DNA of 64,000 bases, taken from assembly GCF_001431705.1 (NCBI RefSeq), contig NZ_LJWX01000001.1, positions 620,001-684,000 on the forward strand, read 5' to 3'. The stretch is from Ferrovum sp. JA12 (GTDB lineage Bacteria > Pseudomonadota > Gammaproteobacteria > Burkholderiales > Ferrovaceae). A program made the translations under genes and the position numbers. Every line of letters starts with the position of its first letter. Positions within the stretch are counted from its first letter, which is position 1. The notes under the pieces were generated by a model. The model was not told the DNA's origin, did not search any database, and was given only the letters and a program-made list of their open reading frames with translations. Shown in pieces: positions 36,713 through 46,429 of the stretch.

Positions 36713-37963
36713 ATGAGTTTGCGCAAAACATTAACTGCCCTGTGGTGGACGCAGTTTTGTGGCGCCTTCAACGACAATTTATATAAAAATGCCTTGATTA
36801 TTATTTTCACCTTTCAGGCGGAGAGTTGGGGTCTTCAGGAGGGTGCTTGGTGGGTCAATATCATTGCAGCGTTATTTATTACCCCCTTTGTACTCTTTTC
36901 TCTTATGGCGGGACGCCTTGCGGATAGACTGATTAAAACGCGTTTAATTCGCCTTCTTAAAGGCCTAGAGGTGGGCTTAATGCTGCTGGGATCCCTCGCT
37001 ATATTGCAGCATTCCTTATGGGGTATTTTATGCATTATTTTTTTGTTGGGGGTGCACTCAGCATTTTTTGGGCCCGTGAAATATGCCGTCCTGCCAGAGT
37101 TGGTGGGGAAACATAACTTGGCCTTAGCCAATGGCTGGGTGGAGCTCGGTACTTTTTTAGCGATTATTTTGGGGACTAATTTAAGTGCGTTGTTAATTCC
37201 CTTAGGTAATAGGGGAATTTATTGTCTTATTTTGGCGGTGATATTCATGGCTCTGCTGGGTTTATGGGCGAGCCTTAAAATAACCAGTACTCAAGTGTGT
37301 GATCAGTCGGTATCAATTAGTGCCAATCCCTTTCAGGGACTTCTCACCCACTTGGCCATAGTGAGGCAAGGGGCTGGTTTATGGGCAGCGATGGTAGGTA
37401 ATTCTTGGTTTTGGTTTTTTGGGGCTATCTATCTCACGGAATTACCTAATTATTGCAAAGAAGTTCTCTCTGGCAGTTCCTATTTGGTGACGCTATTTTG
37501 GACACTGTTGTCCTTATCGGTGGCTGCGGGTTCACTTCTGTCTGGCCGCTTGTTATCCACCCGGCTATCTCGTCTGCTAATTGCCGCATCTTTAATTGCT
37601 ATGAGTGTGCTATCACTCTGTTTGAGTGTCATAGATACTCTGCCGAGTTCCAATAGAGTTATCTATGCCTTACTTGAGGTAGTTGGTTTGGGTTTTTTTG
37701 CAGGAATGTATATTGTTCCTATGTATGTTTGGATTCAACAACATACTCCTTTGCATCATCGCGCTGCCGTATTGGGTTTAACTAATATGTTTAATGCTTT
37801 GTTTATGATTGCCGCTTCTTTATTGATTCTAGTAGGTTTATCACAGGGTTTAACCATTAGCCGTATGTTTGGAGTCTTGGGTTACCTTAACGCAATGTTT
37901 TTAGTACTAATGCTGATTGGTGCGCCGAGTCTGGTATCTCAGCAACATTCAAGGCAAAGCTAA
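36713..37963 (+). CDS. LplT-like MFS transporter
   Basis: The 416-residue polytopic membrane protein resembles lysophospholipid flippase LplT: it begins with WTQFCGAFNDNLYKNALIII (residues 12-31), followed by SLMAGRLADRLIKTRLIR and HSAFFGPVKYAVLPELV. About twelve helices are expected. LplT moves lysophospholipids inward for re-acylation, often fused to or beside an acyltransferase, but none adjoins here. The assignment is by family likeness. It overlaps the MATE gene by one base. Confidence 0.8.
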   Translation: MSLRKTLTALWWTQFCGAFNDNLYKNALIIIFTFQAESWGLQEGAWWVNIIAALFITPFVLFSLMAGRLADRLIKTRLIRLLKGLEVGLMLLGSLAILQHSLWGILCIIFLLGVHSAFFGPVKYAVLPELVGKHNLALANGWVELGTFLAIILGTNLSALLIPLGNRGIYCLILAVIFMALLGLWASLKITSTQVCDQSVSISANPFQGLLTHLAIVRQGAGLWAAMVGNSWFWFFGAIYLTELPNYCKEVLSGSSYLVTLFWTLLSLSVAAGSLLSGRLLSTRLSRLLIAASLIAMSVLSLCLSVIDTLPSSNRVIYALLEVVGLGFFAGMYIVPMYVWIQQHTPLHHRAAVLGLTNMFNALFMIAASLLILVGLSQGLTISRMFGVLGYLNAMFLVLMLIGAPSLVSQQHSRQS

Positions 37964-39372
37964 TGGTCCGTCAGTTACCGGCACAACGCATCGATGAGAG
38001 GGGGGTAGCCCACGTGGATGTTCCCGCCATTATCACTTTGGCGGCCCCACTATTTTTTAATAGTAGTTTACAAGTGGTTTTAAACTTAACAGATACTTGG
38101 TTTATAGGTAAACTTTCCACCGATGCCATGGCCGCCATGGGGGCATGTTATTACTTGGTATTTGTATTCTTTCTTCTGATCGGCGGTGTGGGTATGGGTG
38201 TTCAAACCTTGGTGGCGCAAGCCTACGGAGCTGGCAACTATACCAAGGCCGCTGGTGCCGCCTGGAGTGGTATCTGGGGTTCATTGTTAACAACTCCCCT
38301 CTTTTTATTAGTAGCTTTTCATGGCCAGTGGTTTTTAGGGCACTTTGAGCTCAATGGCCACATTGGTGAGTTGGCGGATCAGTTCTGGATGCCCCGACTT
38401 CTGGGAGGGTCTGTATCGGCAATTCTCTACTCGCTTAACTCTTTTTTTAATGGCATCAGTCGACCGCGTGTGACTCTTTGGGTCATGCTGACGGTGATGC
38501 TCACCAATGCACTACTTAATGAGTTATTTATTGTGCATTTACACATGGGTATTCGAGGAGCTGCATGGGCCAGTACTGTGGCCTTATTAATTGGGATTTT
38601 AGTGGGCTTAATGTTTTTTATGGGTCCTTTGTTTCACCGAGAATTTCAAAGTCTTTCTTGCTGGAAGCCGGATTTATCAGGTTTAATACAAGTATTTCGT
38701 TTAGGCATCCCTACGGGCTTGTTTCCCGCAGTAGATGTCATTGGGCTGGCTCTTTTTCAGTTAATGCAAGTGCGCTTGAGTCCTGTGGATGGGGCTGCAA
38801 CACAAATTGTGATGATGTTGACATCCGTGGCTTATATGCCAGCCATTGGTATTGCGTTGGCTGGGACAACGCTGGTGGGGCAATCCATTGGTGCGGGTAA
38901 TAAAGATTGGGCGATGCGTTGCGCTCGCGTTATTATGCTGATTTCCATGATCTACATGGGGGTCACGGGATTATTGCTTGCGTTAAATGGTCCTTGGGTG
39001 ATGAGAATGTTTACTGCTGAGGGACGCTTTGATCACAATGTGGTGGATTTAGGACAAAAGCTGTTATGGATTGCAGCAGCATACCAAGTGTTTGATGGCT
39101 TAAACTTATCTAGCTCCTTTTGTTTGCGTGGTGCTGGAGATGTGCGCTTTCCAACCCTGATGCTACTCCTATTATCTTGGTTAGTATTCATGCCCTTATG
39201 CCATATGCTGACCTTTTTGCCCCATCAAGGTTGGGTGAATTTTCTACCTCAGTGGGGATGGGGGGCAGTGGGTGGCTGGGTGGCCGCCTTGGTATATACT
39301 ATATGCTTAGGTATTTCCTTATGGTTGCGCTGGCAATCTCAAGCGTGGCAAAAGATTAATGTGTTGTCATGA
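37963..39372 (+). CDS. MATE family efflux transporter
   Basis: The 469-residue protein has about twelve hydrophobic helices in two similar halves. The first half contains NLTDTWFIGKLSTDAMAAMG and GVGMGVQTLVAQAYGAGN; the second contains GIALAGTTLVGQSIGAGNKDWA and LSSSFCLRGAGDVRFP, typical MATE features. These export drugs or metabolites using Na+ or H+. It overlaps the LplT-like gene and, by four bases, the small gene that follows. Confidence 0.92.
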   Translation: MVRQLPAQRIDERGVAHVDVPAIITLAAPLFFNSSLQVVLNLTDTWFIGKLSTDAMAAMGACYYLVFVFFLLIGGVGMGVQTLVAQAYGAGNYTKAAGAAWSGIWGSLLTTPLFLLVAFHGQWFLGHFELNGHIGELADQFWMPRLLGGSVSAILYSLNSFFNGISRPRVTLWVMLTVMLTNALLNELFIVHLHMGIRGAAWASTVALLIGILVGLMFFMGPLFHREFQSLSCWKPDLSGLIQVFRLGIPTGLFPAVDVIGLALFQLMQVRLSPVDGAATQIVMMLTSVAYMPAIGIALAGTTLVGQSIGAGNKDWAMRCARVIMLISMIYMGVTGLLLALNGPWVMRMFTAEGRFDHNVVDLGQKLLWIAAAYQVFDGLNLSSSFCLRGAGDVRFPTLMLLLLSWLVFMPLCHMLTFLPHQGWVNFLPQWGWGAVGGWVAALVYTICLGISLWLRWQSQAWQKINVLS

Positions 39373-39668
39373 TCAAGACGCTATTCAAACCCTATTCATG
39401 TCGATATTTAAGAGTATTGGTATTGGTATGCCTGCTCTGTGCCATTCAGTGGTTAGAAAGCACCCATTACCACCTTAGTGTGTTGGATCATGATTGCGTA
39501 GTGTGTCAATTAGTCTCTCATCAAGTGACTCATGAGGGAGGAGGTGCCCCCCCGATCGCCTCACAAAACTGGTATTTAATTTCACTCATCACCATTGATG
39601 CGCTATGTGATCAATATATTTCTACTCTTCTTATTGTCTTTTTCTCCCGAGCTCCTCCCCCATATTAA
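39369..39668 (+). CDS. Small Cys/His protein upstream of a TonB receptor
   Basis: I do not recognise a named family with certainty. The 99-residue protein has a hydrophobic N-terminal segment (~13-28) that may be a signal or anchor, then a metal-site-like cluster: H33, H35, H41, C43, C46 and H51 (HYH, then DHDCVVCQLVSHQ). This resembles DUF2946-like proteins seen beside metal-related outer-membrane receptors. A second hydrophobic stretch lies near 66-92. Its ATG overlaps the MATE stop (ATGA), and the TonB-dependent receptor follows after 76 bases. A role in metal handling is inference only. Confidence 0.6.
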   Translation: MIKTLFKPYSCRYLRVLVLVCLLCAIQWLESTHYHLSVLDHDCVVCQLVSHQVTHEGGGAPPIASQNWYLISLITIDALCDQYISTLLIVFFSRAPPPY

Positions 39669-39744
39669 TGAGATGCTTCGCTACTGGCTAATAGGTGGCG
39701 TGATGTTATGTTATGTGATGAATTGAGATAAGGAGCCTAGGCCC

Positions 39745-41847
39745 ATGAAAGCGCCTTTTATACTTTGTACTGTGTTACTGATTACTGCTTCTCCGTTTTG
39801 CGTTCAGGCTGAGGAGGATCCTCCTGTTGTGATGATGAGTCCTGTCATTGTGAATGCGACACCACCTGAAAAAACCAACCGCAATCAAGTGAGTACTCAA
39901 GGGGTCTCTCAATACCATTTTTCTGATACAGATATTCAATCCTTACCTCAAGGGGATAACACTCCATTGAATGAAATACTCCTTCAGGCACCGGGCGTAG
40001 TACAAGATGGTTTTGGACAAATTCATGTGCGTGGTAACCATGGAAATTTACAGTATCGTCTTAATGGTATTCTCATCCCCTCTGGGTTAAGTGGTTTTGG
40101 TCAGATTTTTGATTCACGCATGATCTCCAGCATGAATTTACTGGCTGGTGCTTTGCCTGCTGACTATGGCTATGATACGGCAGGAGTAGTGGATATGCAT
40201 ACGGCGGGAGCGGGTTCTGATCCCTATGGGGAGATTGCTGTGAGTGCCGGCTCAAGGGATTATTTTCAGACAGGTATTCTGGCTAACGGGACCCGAGGCA
40301 AACTCAGTTATAACCTTTCCGCTTCATGGCTCACCAATGGGCTCGGCATTCAAAATCCACAGGGTGGGCTGAATGCCTTACATGACCGTACACAGCAGAC
40401 TAATGGTTTTGGTTTGTTGGCCTATGATGTCAATACGGACGAGCAAATTAGTGTTATGTTTGGTCAAGCTAGTAATGCGTTCCAAATTCCTAATCGTATC
40501 GGCTTGGCTCCACAATATAATTCTACGTTAACATCGACTCCATTATCGAGTCAATTAAATGATCAGCAAAATGAGCTCAATAGTTTTCAAGTGTTAAGTC
40601 TTAAAAGTCGTTTGTCGTCTTCCCTTAACACACAGTGGTCTTTGTATCACCGCATGAGTCAAATCCAATATTTACCTGATCCGCAGTTGGGCGATTTATT
40701 TTATACAGGCGTGAGTAGTCACATCACCCGTCGTAATGAGGCCTTGGGAGTTCAAAACGATACCCATTACGAGGTGAATACGGAGCACACTTTATCCTGG
40801 GGGCTGATGGCTCAAAACGAAAGATTTTTAACGGACAACTCCTCGCAGGTGTATTACTTAAATCAATTAAATAATGCTAACTATGCTTCATCACTGCCTG
40901 TCACGGTAACCAATAACAGTAATTCAAATAGTCGTTATCTAGGATTGTATCTCTCTGATAAGTGGCAATTTATGCGCCACTGGACCATGAACTATGGCCT
41001 ACGCTTTGATGAAGTGGCAGGGATCACTAACGCTAATCAACTAAGTCCACGAGTCAATTTTCTGTATCAACCAAATCAGCGCACCAGTTGGCATGTGGGC
41101 TATGCCAATTACTTTACTCCTCCCGCCAATGAGTTAATTAATACCACCACCGTAGCGGCCTACGCCAATACCACCAATCAATCGCCCTCGGGGGCTAATT
41201 TAACCGTGCAGGCTGAGCGTACTCAGTATTTTGATATGGGGGTGGATTATCGCTTAAACAGTGATTGGAACTTAAGTTGGGATAGTTATTACAGCTACGT
41301 GAAAGACTTACAGGATGAAGGGCAGTTTGGTAATGCGCTCATTTATTCAGCCTTTAATTACAATGAGGGCGTGATCTACGGTAGTGAGTGGTCAGCGAGT
41401 TATCATCATGAGCGCTGGTCTGGTAATGTAAATTTTGCGGTGAGTCGTGCTGAGGCTAACGGTGTTGCGACAGGACAATACAATTTCTCAGCAAATGAAA
41501 TTAACTATATTGCACAAAACTGGGTCTACCTGGATCATGATCAACGCTATACGTTGTCAGGCTCTCTCTTATACCGAGGTAAGTTCCTTAACTATTCTTT
41601 AGATGGTCTATTTGGTAGTGGTTTGCGCAGTGGTTTTGCCAATACACAAACCCTGCCTGCTTACGCCACCTTAAATGGATCCTTAAGTCATCACTTTAAG
41701 GATTACCATAATATTGAGGCACGCTTAACCGTATTAAATCTCTTTGATCGCAGTTATTTGCTTCGTGATGGAACAGGTATCGGCGTGGGCGCGCCGCAGT
41801 ATGGATTCCGACGAACTATTCTGATGACGATGAGTTATCCTTTTTAG
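39745..41847 (+). CDS. TonB-dependent outer-membrane receptor
   Basis: The 700-residue precursor has a signal peptide (FILCTVLLITASPFCVQAE), a plug domain (~50-165) with LNEILLQAPGVVQDGFGQIHVRG and NGILIPSGLSGFGQIFDSR, and a C-terminal 22-strand barrel ending in Phe (TILMTMSYPF). Ligand is unknown. The Cys/His protein upstream hints at a metal or metal complex. It needs a TonB motor; the only TonB gene in the window, at 3289-3947, is out of frame. Its last 32 bases overlap the end of xerC on the other strand. GGAG precedes the start. Confidence 0.93.
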   Translation: MKAPFILCTVLLITASPFCVQAEEDPPVVMMSPVIVNATPPEKTNRNQVSTQGVSQYHFSDTDIQSLPQGDNTPLNEILLQAPGVVQDGFGQIHVRGNHGNLQYRLNGILIPSGLSGFGQIFDSRMISSMNLLAGALPADYGYDTAGVVDMHTAGAGSDPYGEIAVSAGSRDYFQTGILANGTRGKLSYNLSASWLTNGLGIQNPQGGLNALHDRTQQTNGFGLLAYDVNTDEQISVMFGQASNAFQIPNRIGLAPQYNSTLTSTPLSSQLNDQQNELNSFQVLSLKSRLSSSLNTQWSLYHRMSQIQYLPDPQLGDLFYTGVSSHITRRNEALGVQNDTHYEVNTEHTLSWGLMAQNERFLTDNSSQVYYLNQLNNANYASSLPVTVTNNSNSNSRYLGLYLSDKWQFMRHWTMNYGLRFDEVAGITNANQLSPRVNFLYQPNQRTSWHVGYANYFTPPANELINTTTVAAYANTTNQSPSGANLTVQAERTQYFDMGVDYRLNSDWNLSWDSYYSYVKDLQDEGQFGNALIYSAFNYNEGVIYGSEWSASYHHERWSGNVNFAVSRAEANGVATGQYNFSANEINYIAQNWVYLDHDQRYTLSGSLLYRGKFLNYSLDGLFGSGLRSGFANTQTLPAYATLNGSLSHHFKDYHNIEARLTVLNLFDRSYLLRDGTGIGVGAPQYGFRRTILMTMSYPF

Positions 41848-42739
41848 TCTTCACTTTTGCGCGTGGGTGTGCTTTGTCATAGACCTGAGCTAGGTGCTGA
41901 AAATCAAGATGGGTGTAAACCTGTGTTGAGACGATACTTGCATGCCCCAGTATTTCTTGTACAGCCCTTAAGTCGCCGCTTGATTGTAGAACATGGGATG
42001 CAAAAGAGTGTCTTAATACATGGGGATGTACATGATCGTCGAGCCCTAGTTGTTGCGCTCGTAGGCTCACTCGTTGCTGAATACTGCGCATACTCAAACG
42101 CTGTCCATGGCGACTTAAAAAAAGAGCAGTGGCCTCAGGATGGCGTTCCATAGCAACACCTAACCAAACCTTGAGCGCTTCCTCAGCAAAGCGCCCAATA
42201 GGGACTATCCGTGTTTTTGAACCTTTACCAGTCACTCTGAGTGTATGCTCATCCCATTGTATATCCCCGCGATTTAATGAGGCCAGTTCTTGCAGACGTA
42301 GTCCCGAGGAATACAACAATTCTAATAGAGCATGGTCTCTTAAAGACAGGGCATCCTCCCCCAGCTCTGCCATGAGTTGTTGCGCCCTATCAGGAGAGAG
42401 GGCGTGGGGTAAATTCCTTTTAATCTTAGGTGAGCGCACGTCATGACAGGGGTTATTCGTCATCAATTGCCGCCGGATTAAGAACTGATAAAACCCTCGC
42501 CAAGCAGACAATAGTCGGCTAAGACTGCGCTCCCCAAGGCCTTTGGCGTGCAGTTTACCAATCATATGACGGATCAGTTGGGGGGTTGCCTCCATCACAC
42601 TGCGTGGCGAGAGATACTCGGTGAGAAGAGAGAGGTCACGGCGATAATGCTTCACTGTTAAAGCAGATAAGCGTCGCTCATGTTCTAGATAAGCGCAATA
42701 GGCATTAACCGTGTCCTCAGTCAATGATATCTTGTCCAT
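41816..42739 (-). CDS. xerC: Tyrosine recombinase XerC
   Basis: XerC acts with XerD at dif to resolve chromosome dimers. The 307-residue protein has an N-terminal SAM-like domain (AYCAYLEHERRLSALTVKHY) and the catalytic residues R (SSGLRLQELASL), K (GKGSKTRIVP), H-x-x-R (HPHVLRHSFASH), H (LGHASIVSTQVY) and the nucleophile Tyr in QVYTHLDF. It overlaps the DUF484 gene by 23 bases, as in the dapF-DUF484-xerC cluster of many proteobacteria. It is not closely related to the recombinase at 28294. Confidence 0.95.
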   Translation of the reverse strand: MDKISLTEDTVNAYCAYLEHERRLSALTVKHYRRDLSLLTEYLSPRSVMEATPQLIRHMIGKLHAKGLGERSLSRLLSAWRGFYQFLIRRQLMTNNPCHDVRSPKIKRNLPHALSPDRAQQLMAELGEDALSLRDHALLELLYSSGLRLQELASLNRGDIQWDEHTLRVTGKGSKTRIVPIGRFAEEALKVWLGVAMERHPEATALFLSRHGQRLSMRSIQQRVSLRAQQLGLDDHVHPHVLRHSFASHVLQSSGDLRAVQEILGHASIVSTQVYTHLDFQHLAQVYDKAHPRAKVKTKKDNSSSSE

Positions 42740-43400
42740 GGGAGTGACGTTTTATACTATAAGCAATGAGTTCCGCTAAACGTTCTAGGTATAGGGTACC
42801 CATACCCTGATAAAAACGTTGCTTATCTTCAGCGCCCAACAGGAGCGCGCCAAAGGTGCGTTCCTGTTTGAGTGGCAACAACGCAAAAGAGCCGCAGTGC
42901 TTCTCTTCTCCTAATAACCATTGGCTAATATGGTGCGGTAATTGATCACCACACAAAGGAGCGTTTAACTGCTCAACGCTATGTTGTGTCTCACGACTCG
43001 TGGTGCTAAATTCAATGGCTTCTTGTGTTTCTCGCTCATCAGAGCTTACTGCCCACAGTCGCATAGTGAGATGGGGCACGTGAAAGTGTTCTGACAGACT
43101 GTGGTAAGTGGTTGCTAGTACTCCTGAGAGGAGGCGCTGGCTGATTAACTCACAACTAAAGCGATGAATTTTAGCGCTGATATCATCATTCTCCTTAGCG
43201 TAACCGATCAATTCACTTAATTTTTTGTCTAAGCTACGGTTGTTGTCACGTAAAGCAATTAATTGCCTTTCGTTTAAGGATACGGCATGAGTGCCGTGGG
43301 GATGGGGAATCGATAGCTCGGTGAGAAGGTGGCTATGTTCGTTAAAAAAATCAGGGTGAAGGGTGAGCCAATTGGCTACTTGTGCCGATGAAAAAGACAT
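42717..43400 (-). CDS. DUF484 family protein
   Basis: The 227-residue protein has the typical DUF484 beginning (VANWLTLHPDFFNEHSHLLTELS in two parts: VANWLTLHPDFF and HSHLLTELSIPHP), a short coiled region, and a GAF-like C-terminal domain (SFALLPLKQERTFGALLLGAED). Function is unknown; it lies between dapF and xerC in many genomes. It starts two bases after dapF and overlaps xerC. Confidence 0.92.
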   Translation of the reverse strand: MSFSSAQVANWLTLHPDFFNEHSHLLTELSIPHPHGTHAVSLNERQLIALRDNNRSLDKKLSELIGYAKENDDISAKIHRFSCELISQRLLSGVLATTYHSLSEHFHVPHLTMRLWAVSSDERETQEAIEFSTTSRETQHSVEQLNAPLCGDQLPHHISQWLLGEEKHCGSFALLPLKQERTFGALLLGAEDKQRFYQGMGTLYLERLAELIAYSIKRHSHGQDIID

Positions 43401-43402
43401 AT

Positions 43403-44248
43403 TTACCTCGTGTGTTTGGGTAGCATCACGCTACCCTCAAAAACTGTTATAGCATCACCTGTCATCAACACAGGGGAGATGCCACCTGCCCATTCAATAG
43501 TGAGTTCCCCCCCTCGTGTGAAGACTGTAACGCGTTGATCAAGAAGATGTTGGCGAATACCAGAGACCACCGCAGCACAGGCCCCTGTCCCGCAGGCCAG
43601 TGTTTCGCCGGCGCCACGCTCATACACGCGCAGTTGAATATGACCGCGGTCAAGGATTTGCATGAACCCTGCATTCACTCGTTGGGGGAAGCGTTCGTGA
43701 TGTTCAATAAGAGGCCCCTCGCTGGCTACTGGTGCATTATTAATATCACTTACAATTTGTACCGCGTGAGGGTTTCCCATAGATAACGCAGCGATCTCTC
43801 TGTCGAGCTCCCCGACCTGAAGAGAGTAGAGTAATTGTTCTTGTGAAGCCACAAAGGGAATGGCCACAGGATTAAATTGCGGGACTCCCATATTCACGCA
43901 CACTCGTCCATCAGCCAGTAACTGAGGCGAGATAACGCCTCCCGCCGTTTCAACTAATAGTTGATGTTTTGTGGTGAGTTGTTGATCTACCACAAAACGG
44001 GCGAAACAGCGTGCTCCATTACCGCAATTTTCCACTTCGCTACCATCGGCGTTCAGTATTCGATAACGAAAATCATGGTCACTATGGTGGGGCTTCTCAA
44101 CCAAGAGGATTTGATCACAGCCCACGCCAAAGTGGCGATCGGCCAACCATTGACAATCTTGTACAGATAAATTGATAGGTTGGTCTATGGCGTTAATAAC
44201 AATAAAGTCATTACCAGAGCCTTGCATTTTGGTGAACTGAAACTGCAT
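43403..44248 (-). CDS. dapF: Diaminopimelate epimerase
   Basis: DapF converts LL- to meso-diaminopimelate for lysine and peptidoglycan. The start at 44248 ([15 protein letters not shown]) is supported by GAGGAG six bases upstream; the longer open frame to 44299 is not needed. The ~281-residue protein has both catalytic Cys: [20 protein letters not shown] (~67-86) and [17 protein letters not shown] (~215-231). It heads the dapF-DUF484-xerC run. Confidence 0.96.
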   Translation of the reverse strand: MQFQFTKMQGSGNDFIVINAIDQPINLSVQDCQWLADRHFGVGCDQILLVEKPHHSDHDFRYRILNADGSEVENCGNGARCFARFVVDQQLTTKHQLLVETAGGVISPQLLADGRVCVNMGVPQFNPVAIPFVASQEQLLYSLQVGELDREIAALSMGNPHAVQIVSDINNAPVASEGPLIEHHERFPQRVNAGFMQILDRGHIQLRVYERGAGETLACGTGACAAVVSGIRQHLLDQRVTVFTRGGELTIEWAGGISPVLMTGDAITVFEGSVMLPKHTR

Positions 44249-44308
44249 GAAACTCCTCATATTTTGTATGTAAAGAAATGCTAGCGCTTTTTTAGCCATT
44301 TACCTATT

Positions 44309-45178
44309 TTATTTGTAGACAGGCGATTCCCCTGGGGGCCGAGTTTTAAATCGTTTATGACTCCATAAATACAGCTCAGGTTTTTCTAGAATACGCTGTT
44401 CAATAAAAGCGTTCATGCGTCTTGTATCAAAGGTGAGGTCATCGCTGGGGTAATGATCCCAGGCTTTATAAAAGCGGATAGTTAAACGACCGTTAGCATA
44501 ATCTTGATAGGCGTAGCTGGGAATCACTTTGGCCTGAGTCAGTTTACTCAGACGCGCTAAGGCCGGGACAGTGGCTGCTTGTTGAGTGAAGAAATCCACA
44601 AAAATAGACTCTTTGGGGCCAAAGTCGAGATCGGGGTGATAATAAAAAGCCCAGCCAGTTTTTAAATCACGCACAATGGGACGAATACCCTCTTGCCTAG
44701 AAAACATTTTGCCTCGTCCCCAGCGCAGTCGATGACGTTGTATTTGTTGATCGATATCAAGATTCTTATGTCGGGCGTATAAGGAGAGAAGGTTGACATC
44801 AGCGGCCAAACAAATCCCCCCTGTATCCATGCCGAAGAAATGAGGCGCTAAAATAATAACTGGTCCCTCCCTGAGCGCTTCTTCTAAGTACTCAAAATGC
44901 TCGTAGTGAATGATTTTTTTCATTTGATGAAGGGGGGTAAACCAGGCCATTCCTTGGGAGAGAATATGGGTGGCAAAGGCCTGAAAATGTTTTTTTGCGA
45001 TACGTTGACAGTTTGCTTCGCTCCACTGTGGAAAACACAGAGCGAGGTTGGTGAGCGTGACGCGGCGCCGCTGACTGGCCACAAGGTAAGCAAGATTACC
45101 CACCAGTATACCCAAAGTATTAATGACGCTTAAGGGTAAAAAATGTAATAACCATAAAAAAAACAAACTAATTTTCAT
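44309..45178 (-). CDS. LpxL/HtrB-type lipid acyltransferase
   Basis: The ~289-residue protein belongs to the lauroyl/myristoyl acyltransferases of lipid A synthesis. It has an N-terminal hydrophobic anchor (SLFFLWLLHFLPLSVINTLG), the HxxxxD catalytic motif in LAPHFFGMDTGG (~105-116), and the RRMNAFIEQRI and YLWSHKRFKTRPPGE segments near the end. ATG at 45178 is preferred to an in-frame TTG at 45190. It lies between dapF and metK, a place where betaproteobacteria often carry one or two such genes. Which acyl position it serves cannot be told. Confidence 0.9.
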   Translation of the reverse strand: MKISLFFLWLLHFLPLSVINTLGILVGNLAYLVASQRRRVTLTNLALCFPQWSEANCQRIAKKHFQAFATHILSQGMAWFTPLHQMKKIIHYEHFEYLEEALREGPVIILAPHFFGMDTGGICLAADVNLLSLYARHKNLDIDQQIQRHRLRWGRGKMFSRQEGIRPIVRDLKTGWAFYYHPDLDFGPKESIFVDFFTQQAATVPALARLSKLTQAKVIPSYAYQDYANGRLTIRFYKAWDHYPSDDLTFDTRRMNAFIEQRILEKPELYLWSHKRFKTRPPGESPVYK

Positions 45179-45201
45179 ATTGTGTGTCAATTATTCCAGA
45201 G

Positions 45202-45230
45202 TTGCTTTCAATAACAATATTATTTATACT
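45202..45230 (+). promoter_or_regulatory. Putative metK promoter
   Basis: TTGCTT (45202-45207) and TATACT (45225-45230) are 17 bases apart, 29 bases before the metK ATG. The short leader leaves no room for a SAM riboswitch. Confidence 0.65.
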
Positions 45231-45259
45231 CATTTTTTTGAGAAAAGGCGGGGGTCGCC

Positions 45260-46417
45260 ATGAGTCAATATCTTTTTACCTCGGAGTCCGTCTCCGAAGG
45301 TCATCCGGATAAAGTTGCCGATCAAATCTCTGACGGCGTATTAGATGCTATTCTAGCTCAGGATTCACGTGCTCGTGTAGCCTGTGAAGTACTAACGAGT
45401 ACCGGACTGATCGTCATATCTGGAGAAATCACTACTACAGCTAATATCAATTATATCGATGTGGCCCGTGATGTGGTGAAACGCATTGGTTATAATAGTT
45501 CTGATATAGGTTTTGATTATCAAACCTGCGCCGTATTAACGGCACTCAATCGTCAAAGTCCTGATATTGCCCAAGGGGTTAATGAGGGATCGGGTCTCGA
45601 TCTTGATCAAGGGGCAGGAGACCAAGGACTAATGTTTGGCTATGCCACTGACGAGACCGATACTTTTATGCCCTTGGCCATTCATTTGGCCCATCGTTTG
45701 GTTCAGCGCCAATCACAATTAAGAAAAGATGGACGATTGCCCTTTTTAAGACCAGATGCCAAATCCCAAGTTACTATTCGTTATCAAGATGGCCAAGCGG
45801 TAGGCATTGATACAGTGGTACTCTCTACACAGCATGATCCTGCGATTAGCCATGCAGATCTAAAAGAAGCCGTGATTGAAGAGATCATTAAACCCGTCCT
45901 ACCAAGCAATTTGATTCATGGGGATATCAAGTATTTGGTCAACCCTACGGGACGCTTTGTAGTGGGTGGCCCCATGGGCGATTGTGGCTTAACTGGACGC
46001 AAAATTATTGTTGATACTTACGGTGGTGCTGCCCGTCATGGTGGGGGAGCCTTTTCAGGTAAAGATCCCTCCAAGGTGGACCGCTCTGCGGCTTACGCGA
46101 TGCGGCATGTGGCAAAAAATATTGTGGCAGCGGGTTTAGCTCGGCGTTGTGAAGTTCAGGTGGCCTATGCCATTGGCATCGCAAAACCAGTTAGTTTAAT
46201 GGTCAATTCTTTTGGAACAGGAAAACTCTCAGATGAACGCTTAGCTGAATTGGTACTAAATCACTTTGATTTACGGCCCAAGGGCATTATTCAAGATCTT
46301 GATTTATTACGTCCCATTTATAGCAAAACTGCAGCATACGGCCATTTTGGTCGTGAAGAACCAGAATTTTCCTGGGAAGCGTTAGATCGCGTCAGCGCCC
46401 TAAAACAAGCAATTTAA
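45260..46417 (+). CDS. metK: S-adenosylmethionine synthetase
   Basis: MetK makes SAM from methionine and ATP. The 385-residue protein has the signatures [19 protein letters not shown] (8-26), the loop [15 protein letters not shown] (~119-133), and [19 protein letters not shown] (~258-276). It is followed by ahcY after 12 bases and then metF, forming a compact methyl-cycle operon. Confidence 0.97.
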   Translation: MSQYLFTSESVSEGHPDKVADQISDGVLDAILAQDSRARVACEVLTSTGLIVISGEITTTANINYIDVARDVVKRIGYNSSDIGFDYQTCAVLTALNRQSPDIAQGVNEGSGLDLDQGAGDQGLMFGYATDETDTFMPLAIHLAHRLVQRQSQLRKDGRLPFLRPDAKSQVTIRYQDGQAVGIDTVVLSTQHDPAISHADLKEAVIEEIIKPVLPSNLIHGDIKYLVNPTGRFVVGGPMGDCGLTGRKIIVDTYGGAARHGGGAFSGKDPSKVDRSAAYAMRHVAKNIVAAGLARRCEVQVAYAIGIAKPVSLMVNSFGTGKLSDERLAELVLNHFDLRPKGIIQDLDLLRPIYSKTAAYGHFGREEPEFSWEALDRVSALKQAI

Positions 46418-46429
46418 GGAGTGATACCA

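Noticed and set aside
41816-42739. XerC as the enzyme for the porin repeats
   Set aside because: It lies in the conserved dapF-DUF484-xerC cluster, so its normal dif role is sufficient, and the porin repeat does not look like dif.
45191-45259. SAM riboswitch upstream of metK
   Set aside because: The predicted promoter leaves a leader of only about 22 bases.
46418-46429. SAH riboswitch upstream of ahcY
   Set aside because: Such riboswitches occur before ahcY in betaproteobacteria, but here only 12 bases separate metK and ahcY, too few for one.
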